Positions 1-6,116 of a DNA stretch of 6,775 nt are shown piece after piece. Position 1 is the stretch's first letter. The number at the start of each line of letters is the position of its first letter. The stretch spans positions 1 through 6,775 of the forward strand of contig CAKQRL010000029.1 of the NCBI GenBank assembly GCA_934271525.1. Direction: 5' to 3'. Source of the DNA: an uncultured Rhodocyclaceae bacterium (GTDB taxonomy: Bacteria; Pseudomonadota; Gammaproteobacteria; Burkholderiales; Rhodocyclaceae). Below the pieces are notes generated by a model that did not search any database, was not told the DNA's origin, and was given only the letters and a program-made list of their open reading frames with translations. Position numbers and translations under genes: made by a program.

Positions 1-1
1 T

Positions 2-1483
2 GGTCGACTCCTGCGCTATTATGTTGAAATTCTAAGTGCAGCTTTTAATGTTTTAAGAAAATATCGGCAATATTATTTCAGCCGCCCTTATTTAAAATCG
101 CTTCTTTTTGATTTAACCAACAAAAAACAAGAAGCCCAACAATTAAAAAAACACGTTTTTAATGCTTGTGCAGAGCCTTTAAAAAATGCAAAAGAAAACT
201 TAAAAGATTCTTATTCTTCATATTCTAAATTCAAAAAAGTTTATAAAAAAATTGCTCTGCTTAATCAAGCATGGGTTAATTCAAAAGAATTTAACGATAA
301 ATATATTAAAACAAATCATCCGTTCCCGCCGCTTTTAAACCCAAAAACATTAGAAGATAAAAATTCACCTTTTCATTACAGCAAAATTCCTGCTGACTTG
401 GCTTGGGATTTAAATTTTCCATTACCAAAAACTTATAAATTTTTGTGCGTAATGGCATCATTTAACGCGCACACTTCTATGGTGAATTATCTCAAAAAGT
501 GTGGAGTCAGTATTGCCAAAGACCATATGGGCGATGCAAGATTGCATTATATTTTTGATTACAATGAAGCCTTAAAAAGCTCACCCCTTGCTATAAATAT
601 CACCGCTTATTCTGGCCCAAACGAATATTATAAAAATTTAAAAAAACTCATTTTAATGATAGATAATAAAGAAATACCAATTTTATGGATTGTAAAATGT
701 CCTTTTAAAAGACTTTTATCTGCTTGTAACAATTCTTGGGGAAAACCTGATGTTATCTATGATTTTAATGAAAACACACCACTTCTCAATTTGGAAAATA
801 GAAAATCTTATTGGGTTGACAAAGATTTAAGTTTAAGTGAACGCATTCAAAAAATTGTGGAATTTAACACTTTTTCTTATGCAAGCCTATATGATTTTTT
901 TGATAAAAACGGTTTCAAAAATCACGCTTTTTTGGATTTGCAAGATTATCAAAATCCACAAGATATTTTTGTGCTTTTCAATCAACTTTCTAAAACTTAT
1001 GATTTTAATCCGCCAAAAGATAAAAATGATTTTACTCATAAATATTCATCTTTATATAGTGGCATCCTGCCATTATCTTACACAATAAATAATATTAAAT
1101 TCACAATGACGCACGAAAATTCAAATGGAATTGAAGTAAGCGAAATTTTGGGAATTGAAAAAAATAATTATACAAAAGACATTTTTGTTTATGTTCCTGC
1201 TGAAAATTTGGAAAAAATAAAAGAGGAAAAATTTAAAGAAAAAATACAAAACTTTATGAATAAACTAGCGGAAATTTTAGAATTTGAAATTAAAAACAAT
1301 AGAATGAATCAAGAATCTTTAATGAATTTTTTACAAAATAATTCAGATTGTAGGAATTTTTTAAGAAAAGTTTTTAAAGATGAAACAGAGTTTGTAAATA
1401 AATACCGCCACGATATAGTCTCTTCGTGGAAATATTATTTGGAATTTGAGAAAATGTGTGTAAAATTAGATGCTGATGAATAG
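2..1483 (+). CDS. DUF2972-like protein, 5'-truncated by window edge
   Basis: The frame is open from base 2 to the TAG at 1481-1483, giving 493 visible residues with no ATG or GTG before the TTG at 398. The true start therefore probably lies upstream of the window, and the TTG is internal. The block around visible residues 106-142 (FPPLLNP, then IPADLAWDLNFPLP) resembles my memory of the DUF2972 family of Campylobacter and Helicobacter. Some members are labelled sugar transferases without proof, so the function is unknown. Two segments look like sulfotransferase cofactor-binding loops. One follows a beta-strand-like stretch at residues 147-168 (SFNAHTSMVNYLKKCGV). The other is VKCPFKRLLSACNN at 231-244, similar to the R-x-P-x-x-R-x-x-S pattern. 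The C-terminal third is Lys/Glu/Asn rich and looks helical. No signal peptide or membrane segment is visible in this part. The gene is far more A/T rich than the next three. The family call is moderate, and the sulfotransferase-like fold is speculation. Confidence 0.6.
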   Translation, partial: GRLLRYYVEILSAAFNVLRKYRQYYFSRPYLKSLLFDLTNKKQEAQQLKKHVFNACAEPLKNAKENLKDSYSSYSKFKKVYKKIALLNQAWVNSKEFNDKYIKTNHPFPPLLNPKTLEDKNSPFHYSKIPADLAWDLNFPLPKTYKFLCVMASFNAHTSMVNYLKKCGVSIAKDHMGDARLHYIFDYNEALKSSPLAINITAYSGPNEYYKNLKKLILMIDNKEIPILWIVKCPFKRLLSACNNSWGKPDVIYDFNENTPLLNLENRKSYWVDKDLSLSERIQKIVEFNTFSYASLYDFFDKNGFKNHAFLDLQDYQNPQDIFVLFNQLSKTYDFNPPKDKNDFTHKYSSLYSGILPLSYTINNIKFTMTHENSNGIEVSEILGIEKNNYTKDIFVYVPAENLEKIKEEKFKEKIQNFMNKLAEILEFEIKNNRMNQESLMNFLQNNSDCRNFLRKVFKDETEFVNKYRHDIVSSWKYYLEFEKMCVKLDADE

Positions 1484-1536
1484 GTCAATGTAGTAATGTT
1501 ATTCGGCGCTATTCAAAAATAATTTTGGCAAAACAT

Positions 1537-1542
1537 AAAGGA
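1537..1542 (+). promoter_or_regulatory. Ribosome binding site AAAGGA, fixes radical SAM start
   Basis: AAAGGA lies 6 bases before the ATG at 1549. The in-frame TTG at 1525 has no comparable site, so 1549 is the preferred start. The 65-base gap before this gene (1484-1548) shows no convincing -35/-10 pair. The operon promoter is either weak, non-canonical or further upstream. Confidence 0.75.
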
Positions 1543-1548
1543 CGTTTT

Positions 1549-2565
1549 ATGCAAAGTTGTGAAATTCGCCAAGAAGCCACATCGGCTGGTCGGGTGGTCA
1601 ACAATTCCAAAAAGGATATCGATGCCATTTTTGTTAAAAAATACGGACAAAAATGGTTGGATTACCGCAAAAAATGGGCAGATGCTTCCAAACAAATCAT
1701 GCAAGATTTCCCGCTCTTTGTGCGTTTTGAAAATCAATTCAAATGCAATGCCAAATGCACAATGTGCGTGCATGGGCACAAGGATTTGGCTGACGATTAC
1801 CATTACGATGGCTACCTGCCCTTTGATGTTTTTGCTCGTTTGGTAGATGAATGCGATGAACACGCCTGCCCTTCTGTGGCACCTTCGCAAACCAACGAAC
1901 CGTTGATGGACCCAGACATTATGCAACGCTTGGAATACATTAGCAAAAAACCCAACATCATGGATATCCACTTCAACACCAATGCATCGCTTTTAACCAA
2001 AGAAAAAAGCAAACGCATTTTGGATACCAATGTGACTCGTATGAATTTCAGCGTGGATGCCATCACGGAAGAAACTTACAACAAAATTCGCATCGGGCTT
2101 AATTTTAAAAAAGTAATTCAACACATTGACGAATTTTTGGAATTGCGCGCCAAAGCCAACCAAGAATTGCCCATTGTGCGCGTGAGTTTTTTGTTGCAAG
2201 AAAAAAACAAACACGAATTAGAAGCCTTCAAAAACTTTTGGGTCGACAAAGTGGATTATGTTGCTGTGCAACGTTATGTGCCGATTTCACCTTTTGATGA
2301 TGAACGCAGTTATGCCTTATCCGATGCGCCAATTTCTGGCAAGCAAAGTTGTTCTTACCCTTTTGAATCTTTATTTATCCACGGCGATGGTTTGGCAGTG
2401 CCTTGCGCATCGCATCGTGCTAAACATATTGCCGTAGGCAATATTTACCAAAATTCTATTTATGAAATTTGGCATTCCAAAGGAATGGAAGATTTAAGAA
2501 ACGCACACCGCAGTGGTGATTTAAGCCAAACCAAACTTTGCGATACTTGTTTATTTAAAGGATAG
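1549..2565 (+). CDS. Radical SAM/SPASM-domain enzyme
   Basis: This 338-residue protein carries the radical SAM signature CxxxCxxC at C66, C70 and C73 (CNAKCTMC). These residues bind the [4Fe-4S] cluster that cleaves S-adenosylmethionine. TNEPLMDP (115-122) sits where the family's GEP-like SAM contact occurs. The barrel continues through HFNTNASLL (141-149) and RMNFSVDA (164-171). A C-terminal SPASM-like domain has four cysteines (C268, C286, C331, C334), enough for one auxiliary cluster rather than the two of full seven-cysteine SPASM proteins. It includes the typical HGDGLAVPC and VGNIY...IWHS stretches. The first 55 residues are not a cobalamin-binding domain. It is probably cytosolic. The gene ends 4 bases before the PEP mutase gene, and that gene's ribosome binding site lies within its last codons, so the two are co-transcribed. 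The substrate is unknown. A role in modifying a phosphonate, its nucleotide form or a linked sugar is inferred from context only. Confidence 0.88.
   Translation: MQSCEIRQEATSAGRVVNNSKKDIDAIFVKKYGQKWLDYRKKWADASKQIMQDFPLFVRFENQFKCNAKCTMCVHGHKDLADDYHYDGYLPFDVFARLVDECDEHACPSVAPSQTNEPLMDPDIMQRLEYISKKPNIMDIHFNTNASLLTKEKSKRILDTNVTRMNFSVDAITEETYNKIRIGLNFKKVIQHIDEFLELRAKANQELPIVRVSFLLQEKNKHELEAFKNFWVDKVDYVAVQRYVPISPFDDERSYALSDAPISGKQSCSYPFESLFIHGDGLAVPCASHRAKHIAVGNIYQNSIYEIWHSKGMEDLRNAHRSGDLSQTKLCDTCLFKG
2557..2562 (+). promoter_or_regulatory. Ribosome binding site for the PEP mutase fusion gene
   Basis: AAAGGA overlaps the last codons of the radical SAM gene and stands 7 bases before the ATG at 2570. 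It is the same hexamer used by the gene upstream, which suggests coupled translation within one operon. Confidence 0.7.
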
Positions 2566-2569
2566 AAAA

Positions 2570-3877
2570 ATGCAAAAAACGGTTTATGTTCCCATGGCAG
2601 CGGATATTGTGCATCCCGGGCATTTGAACATTATCAAAGAAGCGTCAAAATTAGGGCGCGTGATGGTCGGGCTTTATACCGACCAAGCCATTGCCAGCTA
2701 CAAACGCGTGCCATTTATGAATTATGAACAACGCAAAACCATTGTGGCAGGCTTAAAAGGCGTGGATGAAGTGGTGCCGCAAAATGAAAAAGAATACGAA
2801 AACAATCTTTTGAAATACAAACCCGATTTTTTGGTGCACGGCAATGATTGGCGCGAAGGACCGCTGAGCAAAGGCAGGCAGCGCGCCATAGAATTGATGG
2901 CAACTTGGGGCGGCAAAGTGGTGGAACCGCAATACACCAAGGACATCTCTTCCACCAAACTCAATAAAGGTTTAAAAGAATTGGGCATTTTGCCGCAGAT
3001 TCGCTTGGCTTCACTGCGGCGCATATTGAACACCAAAGCGCTTATTCGCGGCATTGAATCGCATAGCGGTTTGAGCGCAATGGTTGTGGAACAAGCAAGC
3101 GTTAAGGACAAAGACGGCATCAACCAAGTGTTTGATTTTTTGTGGTTAAGTTCTTTAACAGATAGCACTTCCAAAGGCAAGCCAGATATTGAATTTGTGG
3201 ATTTAACATCGCGCATTAGCACGGTGAATGATATTTTGGAAGTCTCCACCAAACCGATTATCTACGATGGCGACACGGGTTCACAAATTCCGCATTTTGC
3301 AATGATGGTCAAACGCTTAGAACGCTTGGGTGTGAGCGCCGTGGTGATTGAAGACAAAATTGGTTTAAAGAAAAATTCTCTTTTGGAAAATTCCACCAAC
3401 AAACACACACAAGACAGCATTGAACACTTTTGCGAAAAAATCAAAGCAGGCAAAGAAGCACGGCTAACGGATGATTTTATGGTCATTGCCAGAATTGAAA
3501 GTTTAATTTTGGGCGTTGGCATGGATGATGCCTTAAAACGCGCCAAGGCGTATTTGGATGCTGGGGCAGACGGCATTATGATTCATTCCCGCCAAAAAGA
3601 TGGCGCGGAAATTTTGGAATTTTGCAAACATTACAACACTTTTGATAACCGCCGTTTTTTGATGGTGGTGCCAACCAATTATCCAAGTTTGAGCGAAGAT
3701 GATTTGAAAAACGCTGGTGTCAACATCATCGTTTATGCTAATCAACTCTTGCGTTCGGCATACAGTGCAATGTTGCAAACGGCACAAAGCATTTTGGCAA
3801 ATAAACGCACGCTTGAAGCGGATGAAAAATACATCAAAGCCACGGATTTACTCGCTTTGTTCAAAGATAATATTTAA
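2570..3877 (+). CDS. Bifunctional cytidylyltransferase-like / phosphoenolpyruvate mutase
   Basis: This is a 435-residue two-domain fusion. Residues 1-135 form a nucleotidyltransferase domain with HPGH at 15-18 (HxGH), HGNDW at 90-94 and ISST at 126-129. It probably transfers CMP from CTP to a phosphonate or phosphate. Residues 150-435 form a PEP mutase of the isocitrate-lyase superfamily, which converts PEP to phosphonopyruvate. It has the diagnostic EDK-x5-NS signature at 261-270 (EDKIGLKKNS), metal-binding DGD at 233-235, the SSLTDSTSKGKPD loop at 194-206, ARIE with R308, and H339/S340. The EDK-x5-NS signature separates true mutases from lyase relatives. The domain order and length match Fom1 of fosfomycin synthesis, whose N-terminal domain makes the CMP ester of 2-hydroxyethylphosphonate. 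No phosphonopyruvate decarboxylase is nearby. The mutase call is firm; the nucleotide and acceptor of the first domain are inferred. The gene sits 4 bases after the radical SAM gene and 13 before the kinase. Confidence 0.92.
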   Translation: MQKTVYVPMAADIVHPGHLNIIKEASKLGRVMVGLYTDQAIASYKRVPFMNYEQRKTIVAGLKGVDEVVPQNEKEYENNLLKYKPDFLVHGNDWREGPLSKGRQRAIELMATWGGKVVEPQYTKDISSTKLNKGLKELGILPQIRLASLRRILNTKALIRGIESHSGLSAMVVEQASVKDKDGINQVFDFLWLSSLTDSTSKGKPDIEFVDLTSRISTVNDILEVSTKPIIYDGDTGSQIPHFAMMVKRLERLGVSAVVIEDKIGLKKNSLLENSTNKHTQDSIEHFCEKIKAGKEARLTDDFMVIARIESLILGVGMDDALKRAKAYLDAGADGIMIHSRQKDGAEILEFCKHYNTFDNRRFLMVVPTNYPSLSEDDLKNAGVNIIVYANQLLRSAYSAMLQTAQSILANKRTLEADEKYIKATDLLALFKDNI

Positions 3878-3878
3878 A

Positions 3879-3884
3879 AAAGGA
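3879..3884 (+). promoter_or_regulatory. Ribosome binding site deciding the GTG start of the kinase
   Basis: AAAGGA is followed by 6 bases (CAAAAC) and then GTG at 3891. The frame stays open further upstream, back to 3717, but that part overlaps the well-supported end of the PEP mutase gene. The GTG placed behind this site is therefore the start. Confidence 0.75.
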
Positions 3885-3890
3885 CAAAAC

Positions 3891-4403
3891 GTGAAAAAAG
3901 GCGCCGTAGTTTGGCTTTGTGGTTTGGCAGGTTCGGGCAAAAGCACGCTTGCCACAGCTTTTACAAAAACCTTGCAATTGCAATTTGACAACATTGTTTA
4001 TTTGGATGGCGATGTTGTAAGAGATTTGCTCGGCAATTTTTCTTACGACAAAGAAGGTCGTGTGAAAGTTGCCTTGTGGTATGCCAAACTTGCCCAAATT
4101 TTGAACAAACAAGGGCAAATTGTGGTTGTTTCTACCATTTCTTTATTTAAAGAAGTTTATGAATTTAATCGCGCCAATTTGCCCAATTATTTTGAAGTTT
4201 TTGTGGATTGCAATTTGGAAGAATTGCATCGGCGCGACCAAAAACAACTCTACACTTCTGGCCACAACGTTGTTGGCAAAGACATTGCCTTTGACACACC
4301 GCACCCGCATTTTGTGATCCCCAACCACGAACGCCAAAACTTAAAAGAAAAAACGCAAAATCTACTCACCGCTTTTCTTAATTTTTACGAAAATCCACGG
4401 TAA
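3891..4403 (+). CDS. CysC-like (APS-kinase fold) P-loop kinase, possibly acting on a nucleotide-linked phosphonate
   Basis: This 170-residue kinase starts at GTG. Walker A is GLAGSGKST at 11-19, followed by LDGD at 38-41, TISLF at 82-86 (serine 84 lies where APS kinases have their active-site serine) and RDQKQLY at 115-121, close to the RDPKGLY block of CysC. It is shorter than typical CysC (about 200 residues). Positions that contact APS differ: the usual NIRR motif reads RVKV at 57-60, the ISP turn reads ISL, and the terminal D-S-x-Y-E-x-P region is replaced by DIAFDTPHPHFVIPN (131-145). The same fold in Cj1415 of Campylobacter jejuni phosphorylates the 3'-OH of cytidine diphosphoramidate. 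Next to a PEP mutase/cytidylyltransferase fusion, the likely substrate is a cytidylylated phosphonate, not APS. No sulfate-assimilation genes are in the window. The kinase fold is sure; the substrate is inference. Confidence 0.85.
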   Translation: MKKGAVVWLCGLAGSGKSTLATAFTKTLQLQFDNIVYLDGDVVRDLLGNFSYDKEGRVKVALWYAKLAQILNKQGQIVVVSTISLFKEVYEFNRANLPNYFEVFVDCNLEELHRRDQKQLYTSGHNVVGKDIAFDTPHPHFVIPNHERQNLKEKTQNLLTAFLNFYENPR

Positions 4404-4444
4404 ACCATTATTTTTTTTGAAAATTTTAAGACGTTTACCGTGGA
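4394..4444. repeat. Perfect 12-bp inverted repeat with 27-base loop, possible terminator
   Basis: TCCACGGTAAAC at 4394-4405 is exactly complementary to GTTTACCGTGGA at 4433-4444. The kinase stop codon (4401-4403) lies in the left arm. A transcript could form a strong stem closing the operon. On the plus strand no T-run follows directly; ATTTTTGTT comes about 11 bases later. On the minus strand TTTT follows the stem at once. The loop contains a run of eight T (4411-4418). It may be a terminator, an mRNA 3'-end stabiliser, or a junction left by insertion of the higher-GC operon. Confidence 0.6.
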
Positions 4445-4533
4445 AAACTGCGATTATTTTTGTTAAGAGGAATAGGCTTGAATGGCAATATAACAAACAA
4501 CAAGCATAACAATAACAACAAAGAATAATTCCC

Positions 4534-4562
4534 TTTTTCTTTTTTTAAAGAAAAGTTATACT
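4534..4562 (+). promoter_or_regulatory. Weak candidate promoter for the MBOAT gene
   Basis: TATACT at 4557-4562 matches the -10 consensus at five of six positions and lies 44 bases before the ATG at 4607. No good -35 exists 17 bases upstream (TTTTTC), only T-rich DNA. A second -10-like TATAAC lies at 4489-4494. The 203-base gap (4404-4606) is where a new transcript would have to begin if the inverted repeat terminates the operon. In such A/T-rich sequence this match could be chance. Confidence 0.25.
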
Positions 4563-4606
4563 GCTGTTTCATCTTCGGTAATAAACAATAGAAAACTCTT
4601 TTTGTT

Positions 4607-6097
4607 ATGATTTTTTCTTCTCTTCTTTTTATTTTTGCTTTTTTGCCCATTGTTTGGGTTATTTTCCATTGCTTAAAATCCAAATATGTTACTTCTTCTA
4701 AAATATTTTTAATCGTTGCTAGCTTATTTTTTTATGGTTTTTGGAAGCTGTCCTATTTGCCAATTTTAGTTGCTTCAATATTAGTAAATTTCTTACTGGC
4801 ATTTTTAATTTTATACTCTCCATTTTTTAAAAAACACATAAAACCAAAATTTTATTTGGTTTTTGGAATTGTATTTAATTTGGCTTTGTTAGGCTATTTT
4901 AAATATACTAATTTTATTATTGAGAATATCAACATTTTTTCAAATACTTATATAGATTTTGAACCCATTTTACTACCGCTGGCTTTATCGTTTGTAACAT
5001 TTCAACAAATCGCTTTTTTATTGGATTGTTATCACCAAACAAAAGATAATAAAAATAATTTTAATTTAAATTTTTTGGATTATGCATTATTTATTAGTTT
5101 TTTCCCACAATTAATTGCTGGACCAATTGTGCATCACAAAGAAATGATGCCTCAATTTTCACACTTAAAATCTGGCATTTTATGGGATTATGTTGCTAAG
5201 GGTATTTTCATTTTTTGTATTGGTTTATTTAAAAAAATAGTTATTGCTGACCGTTTTGCAAACTGTGCCAATGCAGGTTTTAAATATGTTGAAGCAGGAA
5301 ATATTTTTTTTAATATCACAGAAGCGTGGGCAACTTCTCTTTCATACACTTTTCAACTTTATTTTGATTTTAGCGGTTATTGCGATATGGCAATTGGGTT
5401 GGGTTTAATGTTTGGAATTATGTTGCCAATTAATTTTAATTCACCATATCAATCATTAAATATTTCAGAATTTTGGCGCAGATGGCATATAACTTTGGGA
5501 CGTTTTTTTAAAGAGTGTTTGTATATTCCTTTGGGCGGCAACAAGGTCAATAAATTATTAGAATGCCGCAATTTATTTATTGTGGCATTTTTAAGTGGCA
5601 TTTGGCATGGCGCAGGTTGGGGGTTTATTATTTGGGGAATATTACATGGTTGTGCGATGATTATTCACCGCATTTATTCTTGGAATTTTAAGAGTTTTAT
5701 TCAAAAAAATAAAAACAAAAAAATTTATAAGTTCTTTTGTTGGTTTTTAACTTTTAATTTTATAAATATTGCTTGGGTATTTTTCCGTGCTGAAAATATC
5801 CAAGCGGCATTTTCTATTTTAAAATCCATGTTTGGTTTGGCATTGATTCCAATGCCAACAGAATGGCATCTGCTTTTCCCACATATTCATTCTGCCAATT
5901 ACGCACCGGGGCGTTTTATTTTCTTTTTAATTTTAATAACGATGCTTTGTGTTATTTCAAAAAATAGCATTCAAAAATTAAAGAATTTTAAACCGCATAA
6001 TTTTTATTTGGTGTTTTCTATTATTTTATTTATTTGGTCATTTCGTAATTTATTACTTCAAAGTTCTTATACAGCATTTATTTATTTTAATTTTTGA
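4607..6097 (+). CDS. MBOAT family O-acyltransferase (AlgI/DltB type)
   Basis: This 496-residue polytopic membrane protein has many hydrophobic segments, starting at residue 2. Family motifs in order are LSFVTFQQIAFLLDCY (127-142), ISFFPQLIAGPIVHH (163-177), FDFSGYCDMAIGLG (253-266), NSPYQSLNISEFWRRWHITL (278-297) and GIWHGAGWGFIIWG (331-344). H334 is the conserved catalytic histidine and H294 is the second family histidine. IAWVFFRA (388-395) is the usual C-terminal block. Length fits AlgI-like proteins (about 470-520). Such proteins move acyl groups, usually acetyl, across the inner membrane for transfer to a periplasmic polysaccharide, working with an SGNH-type partner such as the one encoded 19 bases downstream. 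The start at 4607 has no good ribosome binding site, only a purine stretch AGAAAA, but it gives the expected AlgI-like N-terminus. The gene is very A/T rich. The acceptor is unknown; a capsule, lipooligosaccharide or exopolysaccharide is most likely. Confidence 0.93.
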   Translation: MIFSSLLFIFAFLPIVWVIFHCLKSKYVTSSKIFLIVASLFFYGFWKLSYLPILVASILVNFLLAFLILYSPFFKKHIKPKFYLVFGIVFNLALLGYFKYTNFIIENINIFSNTYIDFEPILLPLALSFVTFQQIAFLLDCYHQTKDNKNNFNLNFLDYALFISFFPQLIAGPIVHHKEMMPQFSHLKSGILWDYVAKGIFIFCIGLFKKIVIADRFANCANAGFKYVEAGNIFFNITEAWATSLSYTFQLYFDFSGYCDMAIGLGLMFGIMLPINFNSPYQSLNISEFWRRWHITLGRFFKECLYIPLGGNKVNKLLECRNLFIVAFLSGIWHGAGWGFIIWGILHGCAMIIHRIYSWNFKSFIQKNKNKKIYKFFCWFLTFNFINIAWVFFRAENIQAAFSILKSMFGLALIPMPTEWHLLFPHIHSANYAPGRFIFFLILITMLCVISKNSIQKLKNFKPHNFYLVFSIILFIWSFRNLLLQSSYTAFIYFNF

Positions 6098-6104
6098 ATT
6101 TTGT

Positions 6105-6110
6105 AAGGAG
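6105..6110 (+). promoter_or_regulatory. Ribosome binding site of the SGNH-like gene
   Basis: A perfect AAGGAG with a 6-base spacer (AAACAA) precedes the ATG at 6117. It lies in the 19-base gap after the MBOAT stop, so the two genes are almost certainly co-transcribed. Confidence 0.8.
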
Positions 6111-6116
6111 AAACAA

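Noticed and set aside
398..1483. TTG at 398 as the start of the first gene
   Set aside because: The frame is open to base 2, there is no ribosome binding site near 398, and the upstream residues (FPPLLNP...IPADLAW) look like part of the same conserved domain.
1514..1527. Short inverted repeat CAAAA/TTTTG before the radical SAM gene as a terminator
   Set aside because: Five A/T-dominated pairs form no stable stem, and such matches are common by chance in this composition.
1525..1548. TTG at 1525 as the start of the radical SAM gene
   Set aside because: The ATG at 1549 has AAAGGA at a 6-base spacing, while the TTG has no site. The extra eight residues add no recognisable motif.
1513..2214. 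Minus-strand and alternate-frame open frames inside the radical SAM gene, and similar ones inside the PEP mutase gene
   Set aside because: They lie opposite strong domain-bearing genes, show no recognisable motifs, and are expected shadows of the codon bias.
3717..3890. N-terminal extension of the kinase overlapping the PEP mutase gene
   Set aside because: It would overlap 161 bases of a well-supported domain end in another frame. The GTG at 3891 with AAAGGA gives the normal kinase N-terminus directly before the P-loop.
4411..4418. T8 homopolymer as a phase-variation switch
   Set aside because: It lies outside any coding region, in the loop of the inverted repeat, and shows no clear placement between promoter elements. 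No long G/C tract typical of Campylobacter or Helicobacter phase variation is present in the window.
4533..4555. Hairpin in CTTTTTCTTT...AAAGAAAAG upstream of the MBOAT gene
   Set aside because: It needs a bulge and is almost all A-T pairs, so a low-complexity T/A tract is the simpler explanation.
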